A stretch of 42,342 nucleotides of DNA, from contig JAVBNO010000020.1 in NCBI GenBank assembly GCA_031551485.1, forward strand, positions 1-42,342, written 5' to 3'. This DNA comes from JAVBNO01 sp031551485. GTDB lineage: Bacteria > Bacillota > Clostridia > Oscillospirales > Ruminococcaceae. The position numbers and the translations under genes were made by a program. The stretch's first letter is position 1. The number at the start of each line of letters is the position of its first letter. Below the pieces are notes generated by a model. It had not been told where the DNA came from. It was given only the letters and a program-made list of their open reading frames with translations, and ran no database searches. Positions 24,936 to 32,743 of this stretch are shown in pieces.

Positions 24936-24965
24936 ATTATACACCTTATTCACGCTAAATGGCAA
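24936..24965 (-). promoter_or_regulatory. Promoter of the PHP / unknown / DUF4364 operon
   Basis: Minus strand TTGCCA (24965-24960), 18 bases, TATAAT (24941-24936), about 30 bp before the start codon. Confidence 0.65.
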
Positions 24966-25049
24966 TCGAATATTCATATTTCGTCATCGTTTGCATTAAT
25001 TTTTTGTGAAAAATTATTTAACTGGTGGGTATTCCCTTTTTCAGATATG

Positions 25050-25058
25050 TGCTATAAT
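25050..25058 (+). promoter_or_regulatory. Extended -10 promoter of the dnaD-dnaI pair
   Basis: TGC-TATAAT at 25050-25058, with no clear -35. Transcription near 25065 excludes a start at 25006 and supports ATG 25117. Confidence 0.6.
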
Positions 25059-25116
25059 AATTGCACCTATGACGTGGCTATGTTTGCATAATATTGACAA
25101 AATCGGTGAGGTGCCA

Positions 25117-26169
25117 ATGTTGATATCGCCGAATACTTTGTTGCGATTTGAGGGGGCAATTTTGGTGGAGTATCTTTCCGGAAACGGGCCTTGGAGGCGG
25201 ATTTTTGCCGTACCGACCGAGGTTGTTGAAAAACATATCAAAATGGCATCCGGCGTGCATTTGAAAGTGTTGCTGATTGTCTTGTGCCGGTGCGAGGCAG
25301 TCGATGTAAAGGTGTTAAGCGAAACGTTGGGCCTTGCGGTGGCAGACGTCAAAGACGCACTGCATTACTGGGTGGAGGCAGGCATCCTTTATCCTAATGA
25401 TGGAGCGGCCCCTGTGGCAGATGTTGCGGCTTTGTCAACAGAACCTGAAAAAGCACAGCCGGCTGTTACTGCTACTTCTCACACAGACGAAGCGACCAAA
25501 CAGAAAGTGACCATCACCCGGGAAAGAGGCAAGCTGAGCAAAGAAGAAATTAACAAGATGTCTAAGATAGATCCCAATATTGCCTTATTGCTGCAAGAGG
25601 CTCAAGGGCGTTTCGGCAAAACATTTTCCAGTGCAGAGAGCGAGGTGCTGGTGTTTCTTTACAGCTATTTTAACCTCTCACCCGACTACATATTGATGGC
25701 GATGGAATATTGTAAATCTATTGAGAAGGATAATATGCGCTGCGTGGAAAAGACGGTTACCTCGTGGGTAGATGCCGGCATTATGACCCATGACGCCGTC
25801 GAAAAGCAGATTAAGAAGATGGCCAAGCAAAACAAGCAGGAGAAGACGATCAAGGCGTCCCTGAAAATATATGACCGTGATTTGACGGCCAAAGAGCGGC
25901 AGTTTATTGCCGTTTGGACAGATGATTGGCATTTTACAATGCAGCTGATTAAGCTGGCGTTTGAGAGAACGGTTGACAATACCGGTAAGCTTTCATTTCC
26001 CTATATGAACAAGATTTTGGAAACATGGTTCCAAAAAGGTATTAAGACTCCACAAGAGGCGGAACAGGAGATTGCATCGAAACCGCAGACCGCCGAAGGG
26101 GAATCTGTGCGTAGTTATGATATTGACAAATTGGAATGGATGATGCTGCAGGAGACGATGAGCGATTGA
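25117..26169 (+). CDS. DnaD-domain replication initiation protein
   Basis: A 350-residue protein of the DnaD/DnaB(Bsu) group, which remodels DNA and helps load the replicative helicase. The N-terminal part (about 1-100) looks like the winged-helix region, followed by a charged linker (about 105-155). Two DnaD-type C-terminal repeats follow: one with YFNLSPDYILMAMEYC and EKTVTSWVDAGI, and a second with LSFPYMNKILETWFQKGI, matching the YIxxIxxxW pattern. Two such repeats are more like DnaB of Bacillus or clostridial DnaD than the single-domain DnaD of Bacillus. ATG 25117 has GAGGTG just upstream. It is followed after 49 bp by the DnaI-like loader, which fits the role. Confidence 0.85.
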   Translation: MLISPNTLLRFEGAILVEYLSGNGPWRRIFAVPTEVVEKHIKMASGVHLKVLLIVLCRCEAVDVKVLSETLGLAVADVKDALHYWVEAGILYPNDGAAPVADVAALSTEPEKAQPAVTATSHTDEATKQKVTITRERGKLSKEEINKMSKIDPNIALLLQEAQGRFGKTFSSAESEVLVFLYSYFNLSPDYILMAMEYCKSIEKDNMRCVEKTVTSWVDAGIMTHDAVEKQIKKMAKQNKQEKTIKASLKIYDRDLTAKERQFIAVWTDDWHFTMQLIKLAFERTVDNTGKLSFPYMNKILETWFQKGIKTPQEAEQEIASKPQTAEGESVRSYDIDKLEWMMLQETMSD

Positions 26170-26218
26170 GCTTTTCACTTGTGGCGGCCAATGTTAAAAT
26201 GGATGTGGGGGGATGGCT

Positions 26219-27217
26219 ATGTACTCGGCCAATGAATACGCTGCAGCGCGGCAGATTTTGAATGAGCGAAGAGAAGCCGCTTTTCTGGACGCACAGATGC
26301 GCAGAGAAGAATTGTTTGCCCGCATTCCTCGGCTGCGGGAGATTGAAAGCCAGTTTGCCAAAACCGGGCAAGATATCGCAAAGGCTTTTTTAGGCGGCGG
26401 CGATGTACAGGCATTGGTGGCAAAACTGCGCAAAGATAATGAGAATTTACAAAAAGAACGGGCATCGCTTTTACAAAAGGCAGGCGTTAGGTCGGATTAT
26501 TTGGAACCTCACTACGTTTGTACCCTTTGCCAGGATATGGGGTATGTGAAAAACACACCTTGCACCTGTTTTTTGCAGCTTCTAAAAAAAGGAGCGTCCA
26601 GCCATTTGCCAACGGCAAATGGTGGTGACAGCTATTGTTTTGACTCTTTTTCCCTTGATTATTACGCCAAAGATAAAAACGGCGACAAGCCCTCCCCCTA
26701 TAAACAAATGGAGCAGGTGCTGAAAAAGTGTAAGGAATATGCCAAAAAGTTTGTACCGCAACATTCGGACAGTTTGCTGTTTGTGGGACGTACCGGATTG
26801 GGAAAAACCCATTTGTCGCTGGCCATTGCAGGCGTTGTTGTGGAAAAGGGTTATTTTGTTCTGTATGATTCCGCCCAAAACATTATTGACCGGGCAGGCC
26901 GGGAAAAGTTCGGACGGGATGACTCGGGTGAGGATGCCCGGTATATGGAACAGGTGCTGGGATGTGATCTTTTGATTATTGACGACTTGGGCTCGGAATT
27001 CCAAAGTCAACTGGCGGCATCGGTAATGTATCATATTATGAATACCCGGCTGATGGTGGGACGACCGACTATTGCCAGCACCAATTTGTCGAGTAAAGAA
27101 ATTGACAGCCGCTATTCGGAAAGGCTGGCCTCCAGGCTGATTTGTTCGTATAAATCCATTGTGTTTTCCGGCGAAGACGTGCGGTCGAAGATGAAAGAAA
27201 AACAACTTGGTATGTAA
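26219..27217 (+). CDS. Helicase loader, DnaI/DnaC-like AAA+ ATPase
   Basis: A 332-residue primosomal protein. The N-terminal helicase-binding region ends in a Cys cluster (YVCTLCQDMGY...CTCF, about residue 98-118) like the zinc-binding element of DnaI. The AAA+ domain has Walker A GRTGLGKTHLS, Walker B LLIIDDLGSEF, sensor STNLSSKEID and an arginine-rich end (RYSERLASRLI). ATG 26219 is chosen since GGGGGG at 26207-26212 directly abuts the earlier in-frame ATG at 26213. It would load the DnaB-type helicase together with the DnaD-like protein encoded upstream. Confidence 0.9.
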   Translation: MYSANEYAAARQILNERREAAFLDAQMRREELFARIPRLREIESQFAKTGQDIAKAFLGGGDVQALVAKLRKDNENLQKERASLLQKAGVRSDYLEPHYVCTLCQDMGYVKNTPCTCFLQLLKKGASSHLPTANGGDSYCFDSFSLDYYAKDKNGDKPSPYKQMEQVLKKCKEYAKKFVPQHSDSLLFVGRTGLGKTHLSLAIAGVVVEKGYFVLYDSAQNIIDRAGREKFGRDDSGEDARYMEQVLGCDLLIIDDLGSEFQSQLAASVMYHIMNTRLMVGRPTIASTNLSSKEIDSRYSERLASRLICSYKSIVFSGEDVRSKMKEKQLGM

Positions 27218-27240
27218 ATGTAGTCCAAATGTATGTTGGA

Positions 27241-27301
27241 AAAAAATAAATACGTCTCGTATAGTGCGCAGGTGCGAATATACGAGACGTATTTATTTTT
27301 T
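27241..27301. terminator. Bidirectional terminator between dnaI-like gene and prfB
   Basis: A perfect 23-bp stem (27241-27263 with 27279-27301) and a 15-base loop, A/T-rich at the base on both sides. It ends both convergent transcripts; it lies 5 bp from the prfB stop codon. Confidence 0.9.
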
Positions 27302-27306
27302 GAGAA

Positions 27307-28425
27307 TTATCTTTTGATTTCACCCAGACTTACCGCCTTTAGGTAAGCGTTGATGAAGCCGTCCAAGTCGCCGTCCATCACAGCGGTGATATTGCCCATT
27401 TCGAAGCCGGTGCGGTGGTCTTTTGCCATGGTATAAGGCATGAACACATAGGAGCGGATTTGAGAGCCCCAGGCAATTTCCTTTTGCACGCCCTTGATGT
27501 CTTCGATTCGTTCCAAGTGTTCCCTCTCCTTAATTTCAATAAGTTTGGAACGCAGCATCTTCATAGCCACTTCCCTGTTTTGATGCTGACTGCGCTCATT
27601 TTGGCAGGCCACTACAATGCCGGTAGGCAGGTGTGTAATACGGATGGCGGACTCCGTTTTGTTGACGTGCTGGCCGCCGGCGCCGCCGGAGCGGTAGGTG
27701 TCGACCTTCAAATCTTCGTCTTTGATGTCGATTTCGGCGGTGTCATCAATTTCGGGCATGACTTCCAGAGAAGCAAAGGAGGTGTGGCGGCGACCGGAAG
27801 AATCGAAAGGTGAAATGCGCACCAGGCGGTGCACACCTGCCTCGGCTTTCAGATAGCCGTAAGCGTTAAGGCCCTCCACCAAAATGGAGGCACTTTTGAT
27901 GCCAGCTTCGTCCCCGTCCAAATAGTCAAGAATTTTGTATTTGAAGCCGCGGCGTTCAGTCCAGCGGGTGTACATTCGGTAGAGCATTTGCGCCCAATCC
28001 TGCGCCTCGGTGCCACCTGCGCCGGCATGGAACGTAAGGATTGCATTTTTGCCGTCGTATTCGCCGGACAGCAGGGTGGCCAATTTCATGTTTTCCAGCT
28101 GGCCGGCCAAATTTTGCAGGGCCTCTTTTGTTTCCTCATAGACAGAGAGATCTTCGCTTTCGTCCCCAAGCTCGATGAGAGTCAGAGTGTCGTCATAGGC
28201 GGAGCGCAACTTTGCATATTCGTCAATTTTGTCTTTCACTTGGCTTTGACGCTGGAGCGTCTTTTGGGACCCGGCCAGATCGTCCCAAAAACCCGCTGAC
28301 TGAGATATTTCCTCTAATTGAGACAGCTCCTGCTTGAGCTTTTCCAGTCCGATGGCGTGGGCCAAATCTTTGAGTTGAGGTTCCAGGGCAGTGAGTTCCT
28401 GCTTTAATTCTTCATATTGCAGCAT
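27307..28425 (-). CDS. prfB: Peptide chain release factor 2
   Basis: A 372-residue class I release factor. SPFDSSGRRHTSFASLEV contains the SPF motif that reads UGA and UAA, and GAGGQHVNKTESAIRITH contains the catalytic GGQ. The N-terminal helical domain (about 1-110) is complete. Unlike many prfB genes, the reading frame runs unbroken from the ATG: at the position of the usual CTT-TGA shift site (about codon 24-29) the sequence encodes AIGLEK with no stop. So the normal autoregulatory frameshift is missing. AAGGA lies 11 bases before the ATG. Promoter at 28465-28493. Confidence 0.96.
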   Translation of the reverse strand: MLQYEELKQELTALEPQLKDLAHAIGLEKLKQELSQLEEISQSAGFWDDLAGSQKTLQRQSQVKDKIDEYAKLRSAYDDTLTLIELGDESEDLSVYEETKEALQNLAGQLENMKLATLLSGEYDGKNAILTFHAGAGGTEAQDWAQMLYRMYTRWTERRGFKYKILDYLDGDEAGIKSASILVEGLNAYGYLKAEAGVHRLVRISPFDSSGRRHTSFASLEVMPEIDDTAEIDIKDEDLKVDTYRSGGAGGQHVNKTESAIRITHLPTGIVVACQNERSQHQNREVAMKMLRSKLIEIKEREHLERIEDIKGVQKEIAWGSQIRSYVFMPYTMAKDHRTGFEMGNITAVMDGDLDGFINAYLKAVSLGEIKR

Positions 28426-28464
28426 ACGGCATTCATTCCTTCTTCTGACTCTTTTACCGTGTAT

Positions 28465-28493
28465 ATTATAATAGAGTTTACCAATGTTGTAAA
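28465..28493 (-). promoter_or_regulatory. Sigma-A promoter of prfB
   Basis: Minus strand TTTACA (28493-28488), 17 bases, TATAAT (28470-28465), about 40 bp before the start codon. Confidence 0.7.
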
Positions 28494-28582
28494 GAAAAGC
28501 GATGACATCCTATCATTGCGGCGAGGGAATCTTGGAAAAAAATTTCTGAATCTTAAAATTTATTGCCTCATAGTAGGAATAT

Positions 28583-28611
28583 TTGTTTTTTGAAGGAGAA
28601 TGCGATATAAT
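28583..28611 (+). promoter_or_regulatory. Sigma-A promoter of the RING-like protein / galU pair
   Basis: TTGTTT (28583-28588), 17 bases, TATAAT (28606-28611). The leader to the GTG start is about 50 nt. Confidence 0.6.
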
Positions 28612-28669
28612 AAGTTTGAATATCTTATGATGGTTTTTGATTATTTTTTACAGCAAGTGGAGTGATACC

Positions 28670-29698
28670 GTGGCTAAGTATACTGGAGTTCCCTGCCCTG
28701 TTTGTAACGAAAAGTTTTCGGATAAATCCGACGTGGTGGTATGCCCGATTTGTGGTGCGCCCCACCATCGGGAATGCTATCAAAAATTGGGGCACTGCGC
28801 ATTTGAAAATGAGCACGCCACCGGTACAGTGTGGAAACGGCAGACACATGATGCAGAAACGACAAGGGAGACGGCCGGAGAATCGGTATGCCCCCGCTGC
28901 GGCACACAGGTAGAGCCGGACAGTATTTTTTGCAAGAACTGCGGCGTGGCCTTATTTGCGGGACATCCGAAGGCCGATGCCGGGCAGGCGCCTTTTTATC
29001 CGCCCGACGGCAATGGTCCGCGCGGCTACGTCAACCCATATGGTCCTTCCTATGGGGATCCCCGTGTCGCCGAGTTGAGTAAGCTGCCGCCGGAAATAGC
29101 TGCCGATGATGTGTTCGACGATGTGACCGCCAAAGATTTAGCAGATTATGTCGGGCCCAATAGTCGATATTATTTGCGGCAGTTTAATATTCTAAAGCAT
29201 TCTTCTTTCTTTTTCTCGTTTAATATTCCGGCATTTGTTTTTAATTTTCTTTACTTCTTTTATCGCAAAATGTATTTGATCGGCAGTATTTTTTTAGTTG
29301 CTTTTTTAATGATTATGAGTCCAAGTTTTGTGGCCGCCATCCGCTTTTTTGCCCAAATGGGCCCGATTGACCCCAGCCAGGCGGCGCAGTTCACCACCAT
29401 GATCCAACAGGCGCAAAGTTCGGCGGTTTACCAGGACATGTCTTTGTGGCTGAATTTGTCTAATATTTTGTTTTACGTTTGGTGGATGGCAGCGCCGTTG
29501 GTGGCCAATCTGCTCTATTACCGCAATGCGCTGCGCAATATACATGCGGTGAAAGCGACAGACCAATACCAAAGTAATCCGAGCGCATGTCTGGCGAAAA
29601 AGGGTGGCGTGGGATTGTCGATGGTTCTTGTTGCTCTTGGGATTATTGTTATGCTCTTTGTTGCTTATTTTTATATTTCGCTGTATTTTTTATCCTGA
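28670..29698 (+). CDS. Prokaryotic RING-finger / zinc-ribbon membrane protein, DUF2628-like
   Basis: A 342-residue protein with two zinc modules and a membrane part. Residues about 7-42 carry a RING-like pattern (CPVCNEKF, then CPICGAPHHRECY, then GHC), matching the prokaryotic RING family 1. A second zinc ribbon follows at about 73-93 (CPRCGTQV, then CKNCG). After a Pro/Gly-rich linker, a cytosolic stretch (DVTAKDLADYVG) leads to three or four membrane helices, one of them near 195-222 and the last at the C-terminus, resembling DUF2628. The function is unknown; ubiquitin-like ligase activity should not be assumed. The start is GTG with GTGGAG 7 bases upstream. It ends 20 bp before galU and probably shares its transcript. 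Confidence 0.78.
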   Translation: MAKYTGVPCPVCNEKFSDKSDVVVCPICGAPHHRECYQKLGHCAFENEHATGTVWKRQTHDAETTRETAGESVCPRCGTQVEPDSIFCKNCGVALFAGHPKADAGQAPFYPPDGNGPRGYVNPYGPSYGDPRVAELSKLPPEIAADDVFDDVTAKDLADYVGPNSRYYLRQFNILKHSSFFFSFNIPAFVFNFLYFFYRKMYLIGSIFLVAFLMIMSPSFVAAIRFFAQMGPIDPSQAAQFTTMIQQAQSSAVYQDMSLWLNLSNILFYVWWMAAPLVANLLYYRNALRNIHAVKATDQYQSNPSACLAKKGGVGLSMVLVALGIIVMLFVAYFYISLYFLS

Positions 29699-29718
29699 AT
29701 TAATATAGGGGGAGCCAT

Positions 29719-30588
29719 ATGAAAATCCGTAAAGCTGTTATTCCTGCCGCCGGGCTTGGTACTCGCATGATCCCTGCTTCCAAAGCAATGCCTAAAGAGA
29801 TGCTGCCGATTGTGGATAAGCCTGCCATCCAGTATATTGTTGAAGAGGCGGTTCAGTCGGGCATTACCGATATTTTAATTATTTTAAGCCGAGGAAAAAC
29901 GATTGTAGAAGACCATTTCGACCGCGCGCCTGAGCTGGAGCAGCGTCTTTTACAAGGTGGCAAAGAAAAGCTGCACGAACAGGTGGTACATCTTGCCCAG
30001 ATGGCGAACATTCAATATTTACGCCAAGGTGAGACCAAGGGGCTGGGGCATGCGGTGCTTTGTGCCAAGGCGTTTGTAGGTGACGAGCCCTTTGCCGTGC
30101 TGTACGGCGATGACGTCGTCATTGGCGAAGATCCGGCCATTGGACAGCTTTGCAAAGTGTATGAGGAGTTTGGCTTGGGTACGGTTGGTATTAAAACAGT
30201 GTCGGACGAAGATGTGGCCAGATACTGCTCGCTGAATGTTGAGGGTGTGCGGGACAATATCTACAAAGTTTTTGATATGATTGAAAAGCCAAAACCAGAA
30301 CAGGTGATGTCCAATTTTGCCATTTTGGGCCGGTGTGTATTGCCGTCCAACATTTTTGGCATTTTGGAGAATACCCCCCTTGGCGCCGGCAATGAATTGC
30401 AGTTGACCGACGGTATGCGCGCGCTGGCCAACCGGGATACAATGATGGGTATTGAATACACCGGCAAGCGCTATGATATGGGTAACAAGATGGGCGTTAT
30501 GGAGGCGATTGTAGAAGTCGGTCTGAAACATCCCGAAATTGGCGCCGATTTTAAGGCGTATTTGAAGGAAATCGCTAAAAATATTTGA
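29719..30588 (+). CDS. galU: UTP-glucose-1-phosphate uridylyltransferase
   Basis: A 289-residue enzyme that makes UDP-glucose for glycolipids, wall polymers and exopolysaccharide. Motifs: AAGLGTRMIPASKAMPKEML at the N-terminus (nucleotide and phosphate binding), VDKPAIQYIVEEAV, AVLYGDDVV, and EKPKPEQV with the catalytic Lys. Full length. GGGGGAG lies before the ATG. UDP-glucose could feed the glycosyltransferase at 16758, though the genes are apart. The next operon's -35 box overlaps the galU stop codon. Confidence 0.96.
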   Translation: MKIRKAVIPAAGLGTRMIPASKAMPKEMLPIVDKPAIQYIVEEAVQSGITDILIILSRGKTIVEDHFDRAPELEQRLLQGGKEKLHEQVVHLAQMANIQYLRQGETKGLGHAVLCAKAFVGDEPFAVLYGDDVVIGEDPAIGQLCKVYEEFGLGTVGIKTVSDEDVARYCSLNVEGVRDNIYKVFDMIEKPKPEQVMSNFAILGRCVLPSNIFGILENTPLGAGNELQLTDGMRALANRDTMMGIEYTGKRYDMGNKMGVMEAIVEVGLKHPEIGADFKAYLKEIAKNI

Positions 30589-30613
30589 CTTCATATATGA
30601 ATCCTGCTATACT
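30585..30613 (+). promoter_or_regulatory. Promoter of the rpsF-ssb-rpsR operon, overlapping the galU stop
   Basis: TTGACT (30585-30590), 17 bases, TATACT (30608-30613) with a TG extension. The galU TGA is inside the -35 box. Confidence 0.75.
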
Positions 30614-30619
30614 TTGTCT

Positions 30620-30692
30620 GTTGTCGCTGTATCAAAAAGTGACAACCATCCTTGCCCTGTACTTGATATAGGGCCATATGTCCATAAGGAGG
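30620..30692 (+). promoter_or_regulatory. Structured leader of rpsF (candidate S6:S18 autoregulatory site)
   Basis: GTTGTCGCT (30620-30628) pairs with AGTGACAAC (30638-30646), and GCCCT (30654-30658) with AGGGC (30670-30674), just before AAGGAGGTG. Such leaders in Firmicutes can bind the S6:S18 pair and repress translation, but the known motif has an exposed CCG, which I do not see here. So assignment to that family is uncertain. Confidence 0.45.
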
Positions 30693-30700
30693 TGTAAACA

Positions 30701-30994
30701 ATGGCAAACCTTACAGCAAAATATGAAACCGTTATGATTTTGAGCAGCAAGCTGGATGAAGAAGCCACTGCTGCGTTGGCGGAAAAATTCAAAGCTTTGA
30801 TTGCTGAAAACGGTACCATTGGCGAAATTGAAGAATGGGGCAAACGTAGATTGGCCTATGAAATCAATGATGAGACCGATGGCTATTACCTGCTTGTCAA
30901 CTTTGAAAGCAACCCAGAATTCCCCGCTGAGTTAGACCGTGTCTATAAGATTACCGATGGTGTTTTACGTTCGCTGATCATCAAAAAGGAGTAA
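30701..30994 (+). CDS. rpsF: 30S ribosomal protein S6
   Basis: A 97-residue S6. Marks: KYETVMILSSKLDEEA at the start, EEWGKRRLAYEINDETDGYY in the middle and DGVLRSLIIKKE at the end. S6 binds 16S rRNA with S18 in the platform of the small subunit. AAGGAGGTG lies 6-7 bases before the ATG. First gene of the rpsF-ssb-rpsR operon. Confidence 0.97.
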   Translation: MANLTAKYETVMILSSKLDEEATAALAEKFKALIAENGTIGEIEEWGKRRLAYEINDETDGYYLLVNFESNPEFPAELDRVYKITDGVLRSLIIKKE

Positions 30995-31012
30995 TCAAAA
31001 GGTGGTGTTCTG

Positions 31013-31444
31013 ATGCTGAATAAAGCTATTTTAGTGGGAAGACTTACCGCCGACCCGGAACTGCGGCAAACGCCCAATGGCATTTCTGTTACGTCGTTTT
31101 CCATTGCCATTGACCGGCCTTTTACCAAAGATGCCGCCAAGGTTACCGATTTTATCGATATTGTTGCCTGGCGCGGTACCGCAGAGTTTATTTCGAAGTA
31201 TTTTCAAAAAGGCAGTGCAATTGCTGTTGACGGCCGCATTCAGGTGCGCGATTATACCGACAAAAACGGTAACAAACGCCGTGCCGTGGAAGTACTTGCG
31301 GAAAATGTGAGTTTTGTAGAGAAAAAAGGAAGCGGCGCACCCTCCGGTTCCTCCTCCCTGCCTGTTCCTGCTGGCGAAAGCTATAGTAGCGGATCGGTGC
31401 AAGATTTTGAGGAGATTGACGGCGACGGCGAATTGCCCTTCTAA
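31013..31444 (+). CDS. ssb: Single-stranded DNA-binding protein
   Basis: A 143-residue SSB. The OB fold includes MLNKAILVGRLTADPELR, FIDIVAWRGTAEFISKYF and GRIQVRDYTDKNGNKR; a Ser/Gly-rich linker leads to the acidic tip DGELPF, which recruits repair and replication proteins. It is placed between rpsF and rpsR, as in most Firmicutes. Confidence 0.97.
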   Translation: MLNKAILVGRLTADPELRQTPNGISVTSFSIAIDRPFTKDAAKVTDFIDIVAWRGTAEFISKYFQKGSAIAVDGRIQVRDYTDKNGNKRRAVEVLAENVSFVEKKGSGAPSGSSSLPVPAGESYSSGSVQDFEEIDGDGELPF

Positions 31445-31484
31445 TTGAACGGTTTTGTATGTTATGAGTAAGGAGGTTTGACAC

Positions 31485-31724
31485 ATGGAGAGACCTGATA
31501 GACCCCGTGGCAGAAAGTCGCGGAAAAAGGTATGTTCTTTTTGCGTGGACAGAGTTCACGATATTAATTATAAAGATGTGCCCCGTTTGCGCCGATATCT
31601 TTCGGAACGAGCCAAAATTGTTCCCTGCCGTGTAACCGGCACCTGTGCGCGGCATCAGCGTCAATTGACCATCGCCATTAAGAGAGCACGCCATTTGGCC
31701 TTGCTGCCCTATGTGAGCGACTAA
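31485..31724 (+). CDS. rpsR: 30S ribosomal protein S18 (zinc-ribbon type)
   Basis: A 79-residue S18 with a Lys/Arg-rich N-terminus. CSFC and the later C-x5-C in VPCRVTGTCARHQ form the zinc site of the C+ form, which is lost in many bacteria. RQLTIAIKRARHLALLPY is the standard C-terminus. AAGGAGG lies before the ATG. Confidence 0.97.
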   Translation: MERPDRPRGRKSRKKVCSFCVDRVHDINYKDVPRLRRYLSERAKIVPCRVTGTCARHQRQLTIAIKRARHLALLPYVSD

Positions 31725-31741
31725 TCAGAATTGATACGAGC

Positions 31742-31769
31742 AAAAGCACCTCGCAAGAGGTGCTTTTTT
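31742..31769 (+). terminator. Terminator of the rpsF operon
   Basis: AAAAGCACCTC (31742-31752), GCAA tetraloop, GAGGTGCTTTT (31757-31767), followed by two more T. The remaining 114 bp up to the next gene stop show only a small GGGC/GCCC hairpin near 31846. Confidence 0.92.
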
Positions 31770-31883
31770 GTATAGGAAAATCTTAGTATATAAAATAGAA
31801 GTGAAGTAGACGTATAAGCACTATTTGAGGGGCTCATAAACAAGGGCTACGCCCACTATTATTGTTATTGTGCATTTTGCGCT

Positions 31884-32726
31884 TTAGTCTACACGCTTAA
31901 ATTCTACGGTCCAATGGATGCCGGTGCCAATGCCGTAGGCTTTGGCAAAGTTGCCCTGATTGATGGCCACCGCCATGCGGTAAAGGGAGTTGACGTAGAT
32001 GATGGGTTCGCTGACATAAACATCGGCAAAGGACTTGCCGTAGCTGATGCGGTTGTTATAAATCAAAGTGGGGCCATTGTGAATGGCAATTTCAACCCGA
32101 TCGCCGAATTGGAAGCCGAGAGCTAAGAAATCCTCCCGGGTGATGTTTGTCCAGAGGCTGCCGAACTGAACATCCAATATGTCAATACTGCCTTTCACGC
32201 TGTTTTCTGTTTTGGTGATCGTTCCCATGGGCAGCTCAATAATATCCACAACATCCAGAACCCCGCCTACCTCCTTGAAAGGAATGACACCGGCTGCCAG
32301 TTTGGCGCCAGTATTGGCGTAGACATCACGACCGTGGAAGGTAAAGGAATGCTGGGTATTTTCACGGCGGTGCTTTGCCTCTTCTATTTCGCGAATGGCG
32401 GTGATGCCGACATATTTTTTGAGATGGGTCAGGGTGCCATTATCGGGGGTGACAATATAGTGCCCTGCCGTTGTTTGGGCCACCACACTTTTACGGCTGG
32501 AGCCCACTCCCGGATCGACCACCGAAACAAAGACGGTGTTTTGCGGCCAATATTGTACTGTTTGGAACAACCGGTATGAGGCCTCCCAGATGTTGTAGGG
32601 AGTGATATCGTGAGTAATATTATGCAGTTTGAGAGCGGGGTCGATTTCCAACGCAACGCCGTACATTGCGGCAACGGCGCCATCCGCCAGACCAAAATCA
32701 CTTTGGAATACCAATAGTTTATCCAT
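31884..32726 (-). CDS. SAM hydrolase (DUF62, SAM hydroxide adenosyltransferase), copy 1
   Basis: A 280-residue protein of the DUF62 family related to fluorinase and chlorinase. Characterised members split S-adenosylmethionine into adenosine and methionine using water. The triad known from archaeal members is present: Asp71 in VVDPGVG, Arg78 in SSRK and His131 in FHGRD. SDFGLADG (9-16) and ITHDI (37-41) are further family motifs, and TPDNGTLTHL binds the nucleoside. I chose ATG 32726 with GGTGA about 5 bases upstream; an in-frame GTG at 32735 is possible. Last gene of the ECF transporter operon, 17 bp after its paralogue. What the cell gains by hydrolysing SAM is unclear. Confidence 0.88.
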   Translation of the reverse strand: MDKLLVFQSDFGLADGAVAAMYGVALEIDPALKLHNITHDITPYNIWEASYRLFQTVQYWPQNTVFVSVVDPGVGSSRKSVVAQTTAGHYIVTPDNGTLTHLKKYVGITAIREIEEAKHRRENTQHSFTFHGRDVYANTGAKLAAGVIPFKEVGGVLDVVDIIELPMGTITKTENSVKGSIDILDVQFGSLWTNITREDFLALGFQFGDRVEIAIHNGPTLIYNNRISYGKSFADVYVSEPIIYVNSLYRMAVAINQGNFAKAYGIGTGIHWTVEFKRVD

Positions 32727-32743
32727 CGTTGTCACCTAATTCA

